Assembly: GCF_000152705.1 (NCBI RefSeq)
Contig: NZ_CH672413.1
Coordinates: 1,525,978-1,589,977, forward strand
From: Janibacter sp. HTCC2649
GTDB taxonomy: Bacteria > Actinomycetota > Actinomycetes > Actinomycetales > Dermatophilaceae
DNA: 64,000 nucleotides
Direction: 5' to 3'
The stretch's first letter is position 1. Every line of letters starts with the position of its first letter. Shown here piece after piece: positions 15,600 through 25,927 of this stretch. Below the pieces are notes generated by a model. That model saw nothing but the letters and a program-made list of their open reading frames with translations. It was not told the origin of the DNA and ran no database searches. Both the position numbers and the translations under genes were made by a program.

Positions 15600-16544
15600 T
15601 CAGCCGCGCAGGGGTGCGTCGGCGATGTCGATCTCTTCGCCGTACCAGTGCTCGATGAGCCGGCGGGCGATGGAGATCCGGCTCGAGATGCGCAACGACC
15701 CGTCGGCGAGCGCACGGGTGAACTCGTCGCGATCGAACCACTGCGCCGCCTCGATCTCGCTCTCCTGCAGCGTGAGGTCGGTCGTGACCGCACGCGCCGT
15801 GAACCCGATCATCAACGATGACGGGAACGGCCAAGGCTGGTCGCCGAGGTAGGTCACGTCGGTCACCGTGACGCCGGCCTCCTCGTGCACCTCACGCGCC
15901 ACCGCACTCGCCAGGCTCTCGCCCGGTTCGACGAATCCGGCGAGCACCGACATCCCCGCCGAGGCGAATCCCACGCCCCGCGCGAGCAGCAGCCGGTCCC
16001 GGTCGTCGATGACCGACATGATCACCGCGGGGTCCGTGCGCGGATAGTGCTCGCTCTCGTCGTTCGGACACACCCTGATCCAGCCCGACTGCGCTGGTTC
16101 GGTGGGCGAACCGCAGCGCGGACAGAAGCCGTGTCGGTGGTGCCAGTTGGTCAGGCCCGTCGCCGTCGTGAGGACTCCGGCGTCGAGATCGCCCAGGCTC
16201 GCGCCCACCGCGCGCAGACCGCGCCGCTGCGGGTCGTCGGTCGTTGCCGCGGTCTCCGGCGCAACACTGACGAGGTATGCCGTGCCACCCGTTGGTGCGT
16301 CATGGCCCAAGTAGGCGACGAACCGGTCGCGGTCGGCCGGGTCCGGGGCGCGGTATCGCAGCGCCACCTGCCCGTCGATCCGCTCCTCGACCGGGGCTCG
16401 GCCGTCCACGAGTTCGAGCACTCGCGTCGCTGGATCGTCGAGGAGGACGTCGAGAAGTCCGGGCTCGTTCCGGAGTTCACTGTGGCGGTCGAGAGCACCA
16501 CGGGAGAGTGGGAGGGAAGGAAGACTCGCTGCTGCACGCGTCAC
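15600..16544 (-). CDS. nudC: NAD(H) diphosphatase / NAD-capped RNA hydrolase NudC
   Basis: A 314-residue protein of NudC type. The N-terminal domain is followed by a zinc ribbon with CPRCG at about 142 and CPND near 159, the Nudix domain with box GFVEPGES...REVHEEAG, and the NudC-specific YLGDQPWPFPSSLMIGF after the box. It cleaves NADH to NMNH and AMP and can remove NAD caps from RNA. It is convergent with the glutaredoxin gene. The fourth zinc ligand is not obvious: one position reads PND rather than a CxxC pair. Confidence 0.93.
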   Translation of the reverse strand: MTRAAASLPSLPLSRGALDRHSELRNEPGLLDVLLDDPATRVLELVDGRAPVEERIDGQVALRYRAPDPADRDRFVAYLGHDAPTGGTAYLVSVAPETAATTDDPQRRGLRAVGASLGDLDAGVLTTATGLTNWHHRHGFCPRCGSPTEPAQSGWIRVCPNDESEHYPRTDPAVIMSVIDDRDRLLLARGVGFASAGMSVLAGFVEPGESLASAVAREVHEEAGVTVTDVTYLGDQPWPFPSSLMIGFTARAVTTDLTLQESEIEAAQWFDRDEFTRALADGSLRISSRISIARRLIEHWYGEEIDIADAPLRG

Positions 16545-16583
16545 GTTCCCACCCTAGAGGGCCACACGGCATACGGTGAACGG

Positions 16584-18146
16584 GTGGAACTCACCCCGAC
16601 CTTTCTAGCGGCCGTCGCGAGCGCCGGCGTGCCCGGGCTGGACCCGGTGAGCGTCGAGGCCCTGCCGAGCGTGCCGGACCAGGACTACGACGTCGCCTTC
16701 GTCCAGGACACCGAGCACCGCCGATGGGTCGTGCGGGCTCCGCGCAACGAACTGGCGGCGGCCCGGATGGACCTCACGGTCACCCTGCTGCAGCTGCTCG
16801 CGCGACGACTGCCCTTCACGGTTCCGGCACCGCGCGGCTTCGTCGAGCTCAAGACCGGCGGCCGCGCGATGATCTATGCCTACCTGCCGGGACACAACCT
16901 CTCGTTCGAGTCGCTCCCCGCAGGCGCCGGCCCGGCCGCCGAGCTGGGCCGAGCCATCGCCGCCCTGCACAACACCGACCCTCGCCTCTTCGACGAGGCC
17001 GGGATGCCGACCTACGACACCGACTCGTATCGCCGGCGCCGGCTGGCCGAGCTCGACCGCGCCGCCGAGTCGGGGCGCGTCCCCACGGCCCTGCTGGCGC
17101 GCTGGGAGCACGCCCTCGAGGACGTCGCACTGTGGCGTTTCGCCCCGACGGCCACCCACGGAGACCTCACCGGCGACCAGGTGCTCGCGGTCTTCGAGGA
17201 CGACTCCGATGCCTCCTCCGGCCGCATCAGGGGCATCACCGGCTGGGAGGACGCCAAGGTCGCCGACCCGGCTGACGACTTCGCAGCCCTCGTCGATGAG
17301 ACCGACCCGGCGACTCTCGAGACGGTTCTCGAGGCCTATGCGCACGCTCGCGTCGAACGCCCCGACCCCAACCTCCTGGTGCGGGCGCGTCTTGCCGCCG
17401 AGCTGACCGTGCTGCGCGAACTCATGCGGGCCGACTCGCGTGGCGATGCCGCGGCCATCGAGGGACTGTCCAGCCGTCTGCGCCGACTCGACGAGGACGT
17501 GCACACGGAGGACACCACCGACGACTACCGCCGCACCTCGCTCACCCCGGTCGCTCTGCGAGGCCGCGCCACTCCCCCACCAGCGGTCGCAGAAGAAGAC
17601 GACGAGGAGGAGGAGGTCGAGTTCGAGCCGTCGGGCACTGATGGCGCCTCCACACCGGTGACCGAAGCAGTCGAGCTCGCCGAGACCATCGAGGACTCAG
17701 AGCCCACCGAGACCTCCGAGACCACGGAGGACTCAGAGACCACCGGTCCCACTCCTCCGGTCTCGACGTCCGGCCTCGGACTGGACCTCGACTACGACGA
17801 GGTCGAGGAGTCCGGTCCCGCCGACGAGGACGAGGACGACGAGGACGAGGACGACGAGGATGATGTCGACGACATTGACGATGCCGACCTGGAGTCGGTC
17901 ATCGAGGACGCCTCCCACGACGACGAAGTGGCGTGGACGCCGCGAACCTTTGCTCCGTCCCCCGTTGCAGACGGAGGTCCCGATGACGAGGCCGCTGGTG
18001 AGCCCGACACCGAGCCCGCCCCCGCAGCTGACGACGAGGACGAGGTCGAGGACCTGACCATCACTCGACCCATCCCCGGGCTGGCGACGGGTCGAGCCGC
18101 CCAGCCCGAGGTCACGCCCGAGGAACTCCCCCGAGAAGGTCGCTGA
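16584..18146 (+). CDS. APH-fold phosphotransferase with long acidic tail
   Basis: From GTG 16584 the product is 520 residues. The first 310 form an aminoglycoside/macrolide phosphotransferase fold: VVRAPRNE (lysine replaced), YAYLPGH hinge, then the catalytic HGDLTGDQVL and GITGWEDAKVADP with the metal-binding Asp. The Brenner motif lacks the usual Asn after HGDL, having Gln as in macrolide kinases. Residues 330-520 are low complexity and highly acidic, including runs of alternating Asp and Glu (17820-17880). The tail overlaps adnB by 35 bases tail to tail. Substrate is unknown; calling it a resistance gene would be premature. Confidence 0.8.
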   Translation: MELTPTFLAAVASAGVPGLDPVSVEALPSVPDQDYDVAFVQDTEHRRWVVRAPRNELAAARMDLTVTLLQLLARRLPFTVPAPRGFVELKTGGRAMIYAYLPGHNLSFESLPAGAGPAAELGRAIAALHNTDPRLFDEAGMPTYDTDSYRRRRLAELDRAAESGRVPTALLARWEHALEDVALWRFAPTATHGDLTGDQVLAVFEDDSDASSGRIRGITGWEDAKVADPADDFAALVDETDPATLETVLEAYAHARVERPDPNLLVRARLAAELTVLRELMRADSRGDAAAIEGLSSRLRRLDEDVHTEDTTDDYRRTSLTPVALRGRATPPPAVAEEDDEEEEVEFEPSGTDGASTPVTEAVELAETIEDSEPTETSETTEDSETTGPTPPVSTSGLGLDLDYDEVEESGPADEDEDDEDEDDEDDVDDIDDADLESVIEDASHDDEVAWTPRTFAPSPVADGGPDDEAAGEPDTEPAPAADDEDEVEDLTITRPIPGLATGRAAQPEVTPEELPREGR

Positions 18147-21100
18147 TCTCGGCCTCGTCCGCGAGGACCGGCCAGACCGTCTCACCCGTGCCTGCGTAGT
18201 AGAACCCTCCGCTGACCCGTTGCGGGTCGACTCCTCGCAGTCGCGCCCAGGCGATCCGGTATGCCGCGAGCTGCAGGGCGCGCATCCTCGCGACCTCTCC
18301 CGAGGGCTTGCGACCGGTCTTCCAGTCGACGATGACCCAGTCGGAGCCCTCGACGTCGGCAAAGACGGCGTCGATGCGCCCGCGGATGGCGACTCCGTCG
18401 ACCACGGTCTCGAGCGCCGTCTCGATCTCGATCGGCTCTCGAGCGGCCCAGGGGCTCTCGAGGAAGCGCTCGCGCATGGCTGGCAGCTCTGCGTCGCCCA
18501 TGGGGTCCTCGTCGGCACTGCCGGGGAGGTCGAAGAGGTCGACGATCGCGGCCCTTGCGTAGTGCTCCTCGATCCACGCATGGAAGGCCGTACCCCGGCG
18601 CGCCGCCTGGGCGGGAGCCGACGGCATGGGGCGACGGAGCTCGGCGGCAAAGCGTTCGGGGTCGGTGGCGAAGGCCACGAGTGACGACGTGGACAGGTGC
18701 GAAGGCAGCTCGACGATGTCGTCGTGCCGTGACGCTCGCCTCGCGCGCTCGGCGAGCAGCAGGTCCAGCTCGCGCGCCCACGGCCCGACCGTCGCCGACG
18801 TCGACTCGGGCCCTTCGGAGGCTTCCGTGACCGCCCGCGCCGCCGCGTCGGCTCGGACCCGACGGTGGCCGAGGTGGTCAACCGGCCAGACGAACTCGTG
18901 ACCGTCCTCGGTGCCCGGCTTGACCAGTGGCGACCCGTCCTCGGGAGGCACGGGGAGGTCGACCCACTCGAGGATGCGGACCGGCGAGCCCTCCACGGAG
19001 GCAAGCTCCCTGACCTCGTCGAGGAAGCGTGAGGTCACTCGTGGGGTCTTCGGCCGGCTCCACACGCTCGCCGTGAGCAGCAGGGCATGACGGGCGCGGG
19101 TGGCCGCCACATAGGCGAGGCGACGCTCCTCGGCCACAGCGTGCTCTCCACCGGAGACGGCGAACTCCTCGAGCCGTGCCGCCAGCTCATCCCACCCGAC
19201 GGCGCTGCGCCAGCCGAACTCGGGCAGACCGTCGCGGTCGCCACGCAACTCGTAGGGCAGTCCCCCGTCCTGCAGGCCGGCGAGCCAGCCCTTGTCCTTG
19301 GGCGCCGAGATGCGCCACTGCCCGTCCTTGAAGCTCGGCGAGTGGAGGTTGTGCGCCGGGAACGTGCTCTCGACGAGGGCGGGCACGGCGACGACGTCCC
19401 ACTCGAGGCCCTTGGCCGCGTGGATCGTCATGACCTGCACCGCATCGGGCGTCGCGTCGGCGTAGCCGCGATCCAGCCCGCGCTCCTCGTCGATCGCGGC
19501 CTTGATCCAGTCGAGGAACCCACCGAGCGTGGCCCGGTCGGCGCTCTGCGAGAACTGCGCTGCCACGTCACCGAACGCGTCGAGGTGGGCCCGGGCTGCG
19601 GCCGGCGTGTACTCAGGTCGCGACAGGACCTCGATGTCGAGTCCGAGCGCCTTCTCTGCTTCGAGGACGAGGTCGGCGAGTGGGAGGAAGGTGAGCCCGC
19701 GCATGCGGCGGACGGTGGCCGCGAGGCCGGCCAGGCGGTCGCGGGCCACGTCCGAGAGTCGCTCGCCCTCGTCACCCACCCAGCCGCGCGGAGGCAGGGA
19801 GTCGAGGGCCTCGATGATGCTCGGCGCGTTAGCGGCATCCGGCGCAAGGTCCTTCTCGTGTCGTGCCACTGCCCCGCCGCGGAGCCGCTGTTGCACGCGG
19901 GACCACGCGGCGAGGGCGTCGAGGTCGGCGATCCCGAGCCGCATCATCGGGCCCGACAGGAGCCGGACCAGATGGTCGCCACGCGCCGGGTCCTGGACGA
20001 CGTGAAGCAGGGCGACGACGTCCTCGACCTCCGGCGTGAGGAGGAGACCTCCGAGACCGACAACTTCGTGGGGTATGCCGTGTTCTTCCAATGCCGCTGT
20101 CACAGTGGCGAATTCGGCTCGCTTGCGACAGAGCACCGCGGCGCTGACGGCGCCTCGTGAACGGTGGGTCGCGAGCCAGCGCGCGATGTGGTCGGCCTCG
20201 TCTGCTGCGGTGGTCAGCCTCGCGACCTCGACGGCGCCGACTCCCGCACCGGGGCGTGAGGCCAAGGGCTCGACCTTCACCCGCGACGCGGCACGCAAGG
20301 GCTGTGCGAGGTGGTTGGCGACGGCGAGCACGGCGCTGTCGTTGCGCCAGCTCGTCGAGAGGTCGAGCTTCTGCGCCGGGTCCGGGTCACCGAACTCCAC
20401 CGCGAAGCGGGTCAGGGTCGTCGCGCTCGCCCCCCGCCAGCCATAGATCGACTGGTGCGGGTCGCCGACGGCGGTGACTGCCGAGGTCTCACCGGGCGCG
20501 ACGTAGAGCGCCTTGAGCAACGCCAGCTGCGCCTCGGACGTGTCCTGGAACTCGTCGAGCAGGACCACCCGGTGCCGCGCGCGCTCGATCGCACCGATGT
20601 CGTCGAAGGTCATCGCGAGCTGGGCGGCAAGTGCCATCTGGTCGGCGAAGTCCATCGCGTCCCGGCTGCGCTTGAGCTCGGCGTAACGGCCGACGATGGG
20701 CAGTACGGCTCGGCGCAACCGGAGGTTCGTGAGCTCACCGGCCACCGGGTTGACCCGCTTCTTCGTGTCGCCGCGCTCCAGTTGCTCGAGATGCTCGATG
20801 ACCCGATCCAAGTGTGCCGCAACGCTTTCGGGCGTCTGCAGGTGCTCCGCCATCTCGCCTGCGAGGTCCACCACGGCCGCAGTCACGGTGGATTCGGCCT
20901 TGTCGACCTCGTCCATCGGGCCGTCGTAGCGCACCACGGCTTCGTGCGCCGTCTGCCAGGCGGCCGCCTCCGAGAGGAGTCGCGTGTCGGCCTCGTAGCC
21001 CAACCGCAGGCCGTGCTCGCGAACCAGCCGACCGGCATACGAGTGGTAGGTCGACACACTCACTGCCGCTCCGAGCGAGGGCGCACCGTCAACTTCCTGG

Positions 21101-21423
21101 GGCGTCCAGAGACCGACTCGACGCAGTTGCGCGAGACGGTTGCCGATGCGGTCGGAGAGCTCGGTCGCTGCCTTGCGCGTGAAGGTGAGTCCGAGGACGT
21201 CCTCCGGCTCGACGAAGCCGTTGGCGACGAGCCAGACGACTCGCGCAGCCATGGTCTCGGTCTTGCCCGACCCGGCCCCCGCGATGACCAGCAAGGGGCG
21301 AAGGGGCGCCTCGATGACGGCAGTCTGCTCAGGCGTGGGACGGTGTGGCAGCCCGATCGCCTCGGCGACGGCGGCAGCGGACCAGCGCACCTCCGTCGCG
21401 GCAGGTGCCGTCGCTGGGTTCAC
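18112..21423 (-). CDS. adnB: AdnB subunit of the AdnAB helicase-nuclease
   Basis: From GTG 21423, overlapping the adnA stop as GTGA, the product is 1103 residues. Walker A AGAGSGKT (48-55), motif II LLDEFQDT, the VGDPHQSIYGWRGA motif and the RRLAYVAATRAR motif mark a UvrD-like motor. The C-terminal RecB-like nuclease has DAVFADVEGSDWVIVDWKTGRKP with the catalytic D-x-K. AdnAB resects double-strand breaks in actinobacteria in place of RecBCD/AddAB, and AdnB carries the leading motor. The family length is about 1100. An ATG-type upstream extension would add only ten residues. Confidence 0.95.
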   Translation of the reverse strand: MNPATAPAATEVRWSAAAVAEAIGLPHRPTPEQTAVIEAPLRPLLVIAGAGSGKTETMAARVVWLVANGFVEPEDVLGLTFTRKAATELSDRIGNRLAQLRRVGLWTPQEVDGAPSLGAAVSVSTYHSYAGRLVREHGLRLGYEADTRLLSEAAAWQTAHEAVVRYDGPMDEVDKAESTVTAAVVDLAGEMAEHLQTPESVAAHLDRVIEHLEQLERGDTKKRVNPVAGELTNLRLRRAVLPIVGRYAELKRSRDAMDFADQMALAAQLAMTFDDIGAIERARHRVVLLDEFQDTSEAQLALLKALYVAPGETSAVTAVGDPHQSIYGWRGASATTLTRFAVEFGDPDPAQKLDLSTSWRNDSAVLAVANHLAQPLRAASRVKVEPLASRPGAGVGAVEVARLTTAADEADHIARWLATHRSRGAVSAAVLCRKRAEFATVTAALEEHGIPHEVVGLGGLLLTPEVEDVVALLHVVQDPARGDHLVRLLSGPMMRLGIADLDALAAWSRVQQRLRGGAVARHEKDLAPDAANAPSIIEALDSLPPRGWVGDEGERLSDVARDRLAGLAATVRRMRGLTFLPLADLVLEAEKALGLDIEVLSRPEYTPAAARAHLDAFGDVAAQFSQSADRATLGGFLDWIKAAIDEERGLDRGYADATPDAVQVMTIHAAKGLEWDVVAVPALVESTFPAHNLHSPSFKDGQWRISAPKDKGWLAGLQDGGLPYELRGDRDGLPEFGWRSAVGWDELAARLEEFAVSGGEHAVAEERRLAYVAATRARHALLLTASVWSRPKTPRVTSRFLDEVRELASVEGSPVRILEWVDLPVPPEDGSPLVKPGTEDGHEFVWPVDHLGHRRVRADAAARAVTEASEGPESTSATVGPWARELDLLLAERARRASRHDDIVELPSHLSTSSLVAFATDPERFAAELRRPMPSAPAQAARRGTAFHAWIEEHYARAAIVDLFDLPGSADEDPMGDAELPAMRERFLESPWAAREPIEIETALETVVDGVAIRGRIDAVFADVEGSDWVIVDWKTGRKPSGEVARMRALQLAAYRIAWARLRGVDPQRVSGGFYYAGTGETVWPVLADEAEISDLLGGVPRA

Positions 21424-24400
21424 AGGGCCCTCCCCTCGGGCTGGGCCGGGCACGAACTGCGCACCGGACAGGTGCGGCAGAGGTCGTCGCTCGGCGTCGC
21501 CACGTACGTCGCCCCGCCCATGAGCTCACCGGTGTCGACGATGAGGCGCTCCGCCCAGCCGGGATCCTCGTCCTCCGCCAGGGGTGGCTGCACCTGCATG
21601 GTTGTCGCCTTGCCTGCGGCCTTGCCGACGTGGAGCAGCGCAGCACCCGATGAGGACTGCGGCACCTCGACGTCCTCGAACCCACCCTCGATGACGGCCA
21701 ACTGGTAGGCGCCGAGCTGCCCGTGCCGTGGCACATCCGACGCCTTGGGCTTGCTCGACCCGGTCTTGTAGTCGATGACCCGGACCTCGCCCGAGGGGCT
21801 GACGTCGAGGCGGTCGACCGTGCCGCTCAGGACGATGCGCCCGAGCTCGACCTTCATCCGCGACTCGGCGGCGAGGCGCTGCCATCCCACAGCGGTGTTC
21901 TCGTCGAAGAAGCGCGCGAGCCGGTCGACCATGCCCTCGGCCTGGCGACGCTTGAGGTCGGTGGACCACCCTTGGGGCAGCCCGAGTCGGGGCCAACGCT
22001 CGTCCAGGGTTGCGCGCATGGTGGCAGCATCGGCGTCGCCCTCGGCGGCGATCTCGTGGATGAGCGTGCCGATGTCGCGCTGCCCGATCATCGGACCGTC
22101 GCCCCCGACCTTGGTCAGCGCCCACTTGAGCTGACAGGACGTGAAGCCGTCGATGGCCGACGGCCCGACCCGCACCGGGTCCGCAGGTCCACGACGAGGT
22201 CGCTCGTCGGACAGCCCGTGGAGCACCCACCACGAGGCAGGATCGGCGCCGGGGACCCCGGCACGGGCGAGACGGGCCAGACCCGTGATGGCACCTCCTC
22301 GACGGCGCATGTCGTCGGAGACAACATCACGACGCAAGGCACCGACGAGGGCCGGCAGAGTCACTGGGCGCGCCCAGTCACTGGCCTCACGGCGGTCCGC
22401 ATCATCGGGCAGAGGATCGACGACATCGAGGTAGGGAGAGGGCTGTTCGTCCTCACTGCGCACCGCCGTGACGAGAAGTGATCGACTGGCACGGGAGACA
22501 GCCACGTGGAACAGGCGGGTCTCGTCGTGCCGCACGGCAGCGAGCGCGGCGCGGTGCCCACCCGCACGACCGCGCACCACGTCGACGAGGTCCTGGGACC
22601 CCAACAACGAGCCGCGCAGTCTGAGGTCGGGCCACGACCCCTCCTGGACCCCTGCCACGACAACGAGCGGCCACTGTCGCCCCGCCGCCGACTGGGGCGT
22701 GAGCAGCGAGACCGACTCGCCGGTCGGGGCCCGGGCAGCGAGGGTGTCGCCGGGCACGTCCTGCCCGAGCACGTGCTGGAGGAAGGCTTCGGGCGAGGAG
22801 CCCGGCAGACGTTCGCCATAGGTCGCGGCAGCGCGAAGCACAGCCAGGACGGCATCGAGATCACGATCAGTGCGGGCACCCGCGGCACCACCACCCAGGG
22901 CGGTTTCGCGCCACTGTCCCGCGAGCCGGGAGGCGTCCCACATGGCCCAGAGAATGCCTTCGGCACTGACACCGGGACCCCACTCACCCTCAACGGCACC
23001 GCAGGCCTCGACCCCGGCCCGGATCATCCGTCCGATGCGCTGCACGGACCGACCCTCGATCCCGAGGCGGTCATGGACGGCGGGGCGCAACAACACCTCG
23101 GCGATGAGCTCGTCGCTGGTGCGCGAGCCGCCGGCATCGAGCTCCTCTCGGCGGAGTGCTCGTCGCAGGCGTCGCAGCTCGACCGGGTCAGCGGCCCCCA
23201 GGGGCGAGACCAGCACGTCGAGAGCGACGTCCACGGGCACGTCCTCAGCGCGCCCCAGGGCGAGGTCGGCGACCACCTGGAGAAGCGTGAGCAGCGGTCT
23301 CACCGAGGGCTCGTCACGCACCGGGAGCTCCGCCTCGGCTGCGCTCACCGGCACTCCCGACGACTGCAGGGCCCGCCGCAACCCCGCGCTGCGGGACTGC
23401 CCACGCACGATGACGGCCATGTCGGACCACGGCACGTCGTCGAGCAGGTGGGCCGCCCGCAGTCGGGCAGCAATGAACCCCGCCTCCTGACTTGCCGACC
23501 GCAGCAGGTGCACCTCGGACGAGCCCCCCTCGACGCAGGCTTCAGCCCTGCGATGGGCCACGTCGCCGAGCACGCCGATGTGTCCTGCGACGGCGTTGGT
23601 CACGCTCAGCAACCCCTCAGGGAGGCGATGGCTGCGCGGGAGGACGACCGTCGGCCCGTCACCGAGGACGGCCCATTCGCGCGCCAGCAGGGTGGGGTCA
23701 CCACCACGGAAGGTCTGGGTGGCGCTGTCGGGGTCGCCGATGAGGACGATGCCGGCGGCGGGGGCAACGTGTCTCAGCACCTCGAGCAGGCGCAGCGCCG
23801 CTGGCGTCATCTCCTGCGCGTCGTCGACGACGACGAGGCGCAGCCCTGCGGTGAGCGATCGCGCCAGGTCGTCGTCACCCGCAAGAGCACTGGCTGCCGC
23901 TCCGAGGATCCAGGCAGGGTCGAAGGCTCCGGGCGTCAGCAACGCCGTCACCTCGTCGTACTCACGCAGCAGCTCGGCCCCCGCCACCCACTCATCGCGC
24001 CCGTGCCGCACCCCCAGCTCCAGGAGATCGTCCGGGTCGAGACCCAGCTCGACGGCGCGCATCAGGAGGTCGCGCAGCTCCGCCCGGAAGGCTCTGGTCG
24101 GCAGCGCCAGCTTGACCCGCTCGGGCCAGCGGGGGCCGACGCTCTCACCCGAGGCGTGTCCGGCCAACAGCTCGCGCAGCACGACGTCCTGCTCGGGGCC
24201 ACTGAGCAGTCGAGGCGGCGGGTCTCCGTCGAGTGCAGCCGCCGCTCGCAGGACTCCGAACCCGAAGGACGGGAAGGTACGCGCCAGCGGCTCGGTCGAC
24301 GTGCCGCCCACGCGCGCCGTCACCTGGTCGCGCAGCCGGGCAGCATCGCGCCTGGATGAGGCGAGGAGCAGGCACTGGTCGGGGCGGACCCCGTCGGCCA

Positions 24401-24563
24401 CGTGGGCTGCCACGAGCTCGACGGCGATCGTGGATTTGCCCGTGCCGGGCGCGCCGAGGACCCGCAGGACGCCGGTTCCGCGCCAGTCGACGACCGACTG
24501 CTGCACTGCGTCGAGGACCGGCACCACGGTCTCGGCGGTCACGGCACGTCGGAGGGTCAGCAC
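21420..24563 (-). CDS. adnA: AdnA subunit of the AdnAB helicase-nuclease
   Basis: A 1047-residue protein with GTG start at 24563. The N-terminal motor has Walker A GAPGTGKS (37-44) and a degenerate motif II (VVVDDAQEM instead of DExxD). The C-terminal nuclease domain has VRVIDYKTGSSKP. Four cysteines, one in FTSCQLKW and three in CRTCPVRSSC at the extreme C-terminus, should bind a 4Fe-4S ‘iron staple’ around the nuclease. It is translationally coupled to adnB, giving a heterodimeric break-resection machine. Confidence 0.94.
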   Translation of the reverse strand: MLTLRRAVTAETVVPVLDAVQQSVVDWRGTGVLRVLGAPGTGKSTIAVELVAAHVADGVRPDQCLLLASSRRDAARLRDQVTARVGGTSTEPLARTFPSFGFGVLRAAAALDGDPPPRLLSGPEQDVVLRELLAGHASGESVGPRWPERVKLALPTRAFRAELRDLLMRAVELGLDPDDLLELGVRHGRDEWVAGAELLREYDEVTALLTPGAFDPAWILGAAASALAGDDDLARSLTAGLRLVVVDDAQEMTPAALRLLEVLRHVAPAAGIVLIGDPDSATQTFRGGDPTLLAREWAVLGDGPTVVLPRSHRLPEGLLSVTNAVAGHIGVLGDVAHRRAEACVEGGSSEVHLLRSASQEAGFIAARLRAAHLLDDVPWSDMAVIVRGQSRSAGLRRALQSSGVPVSAAEAELPVRDEPSVRPLLTLLQVVADLALGRAEDVPVDVALDVLVSPLGAADPVELRRLRRALRREELDAGGSRTSDELIAEVLLRPAVHDRLGIEGRSVQRIGRMIRAGVEACGAVEGEWGPGVSAEGILWAMWDASRLAGQWRETALGGGAAGARTDRDLDAVLAVLRAAATYGERLPGSSPEAFLQHVLGQDVPGDTLAARAPTGESVSLLTPQSAAGRQWPLVVVAGVQEGSWPDLRLRGSLLGSQDLVDVVRGRAGGHRAALAAVRHDETRLFHVAVSRASRSLLVTAVRSEDEQPSPYLDVVDPLPDDADRREASDWARPVTLPALVGALRRDVVSDDMRRRGGAITGLARLARAGVPGADPASWWVLHGLSDERPRRGPADPVRVGPSAIDGFTSCQLKWALTKVGGDGPMIGQRDIGTLIHEIAAEGDADAATMRATLDERWPRLGLPQGWSTDLKRRQAEGMVDRLARFFDENTAVGWQRLAAESRMKVELGRIVLSGTVDRLDVSPSGEVRVIDYKTGSSKPKASDVPRHGQLGAYQLAVIEGGFEDVEVPQSSSGAALLHVGKAAGKATTMQVQPPLAEDEDPGWAERLIVDTGELMGGATYVATPSDDLCRTCPVRSSCPAQPEGRAL

Positions 24564-24614
24564 GTCCCGATCCCATCACGCCGCACCGACATCAGCGCTC
24601 GGCCCTGCGCCGCG

Positions 24615-25805
24615 TCAATAGGTCGACAGGCTCGGGTCGACATCGCGCACCCAGGCCAGGACGCCGCCGGTGACGTCGATGGCGTCGACCCCCCGCTGCC
24701 GCAGCAGCCGAACGGCCTCCGCGGACCGGGCCCCGGACTTGCAATACACCAACGTGGGTATGCCGTCCGCGCCGTGCGCGAGTCCGTCACCTTCGCCGTG
24801 ACGCACCTGCGCCAACGGCACCGCCACGGCACCCGGGATCGTCACCACCTCGCGCTCGCCGGGCTCACGGACATCGACGAGGACGAACGCATCAGCACCC
24901 GCGTCGCGGTCACGCAGCCGGAGGGCCAGGGCTGCGACGGAGATCGATGGAAGTGCGGGTTCGCCTGCGGCAGAAGCGGATTCGGACTCGAGTGCGACTT
25001 CCTCTTCGATGCCAAGAGGGCGCTGAGGGTCCGCTGCTGCGCCGCACACGACACAGTCGGGGTCGGCCGCGACCTTGAGCGTGCTCCATTCCTGACGCCA
25101 CGCGTCGTGCAGCAGGAGTCGGCCCACGAGCGGCTCGCCGCCGCCCACGAGCAACTTGACGACCTCCTCCGCCATGACCGACCCGACGGCACCACACGAC
25201 GCGCCGAGGACCCCACCCGTCGAGCACGACGGCACGGCTCCGGGCGGCGGAGGCGTCGGGAAGACACAGCGATAGCAAGGCCCCTCGCCGGCCCACCAGA
25301 CGCTGGTCTGGGCGTCGTGCTGATAGACCGAACCCCACACGTGTGGCACGCCGAGTCGGGCGCACGCGTCACCGACGAGGTAGCGGGTCGGGAAGTTGTC
25401 GGCTCCGTCGACGACGACGTCGTGGTCGGCGACGAGGGCCAGGATGTTGTCGGCAGTGAGCCTCTGCCCCACCGGTGTCACGGCCACGTCCGGTGCCAGG
25501 GCCCGCAGAGCGGCAACGGCAGAGTCGACCTTGGGTCGACCCACGTCGGCGACACCGTGCACGACCTGGCGCTGGAGGTTGGTCGACTCGACGACGTCGT
25601 CGTCAACGACCGTCAACTGCCCCACCCCGGCAGCGGCGAGATACAGCAGGATCGGTGACCCCAGTCCCCCCGCACCGACGACGAGGACCCGGGCCGCTCG
25701 CAGGCGGCGCTGTCCCGTGTCACCGATCCCGGGAAGGATGACGTGGCGGGCAAAACGCGTCCGCTCGGGAGGCGAGAGCTCCTCGCCGACTGGTGCGAGC
25801 GGCAT
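24615..25805 (-). CDS. moeZ: MoeZ-type adenylyltransferase/sulfurtransferase (ThiF + rhodanese)
   Basis: From ATG 25805 (MPLAPVGEEL) the product is 396 residues; the frame could extend ten codons upstream, and no strong ribosome site decides. The N-terminal E1-like domain has the nucleotide loop VVGAGGLGSP, VDGADNFPTRYLVGDAC and a zinc site of CYRC plus CVVC. The C-terminal rhodanese domain has the active-site YCKSGARS. MoeZ adenylates small sulfur carriers (MoaD, CysO) and turns them into thiocarboxylates, so it can work with MoaE at 4092. Confidence 0.92.
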   Translation of the reverse strand: MPLAPVGEELSPPERTRFARHVILPGIGDTGQRRLRAARVLVVGAGGLGSPILLYLAAAGVGQLTVVDDDVVESTNLQRQVVHGVADVGRPKVDSAVAALRALAPDVAVTPVGQRLTADNILALVADHDVVVDGADNFPTRYLVGDACARLGVPHVWGSVYQHDAQTSVWWAGEGPCYRCVFPTPPPPGAVPSCSTGGVLGASCGAVGSVMAEEVVKLLVGGGEPLVGRLLLHDAWRQEWSTLKVAADPDCVVCGAAADPQRPLGIEEEVALESESASAAGEPALPSISVAALALRLRDRDAGADAFVLVDVREPGEREVVTIPGAVAVPLAQVRHGEGDGLAHGADGIPTLVYCKSGARSAEAVRLLRQRGVDAIDVTGGVLAWVRDVDPSLSTY

Positions 25806-25927
25806 ACGCCCGCTTGTCCTGCCCACGGCGTCCACCCGGCCACGATACGTCGGAGCGCACCCGCCCGACTCCGGCGTTCCGTACTATGACGCGCACCACA
25901 CGAACGCGAAGCCCAGACAGGACTCCC

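Noticed and set aside
16584..18146. Macrolide or aminoglycoside resistance gene
   Set aside because: Only the APH fold is shown; location in a conserved housekeeping block and the odd acidic tail argue against a dedicated resistance function.
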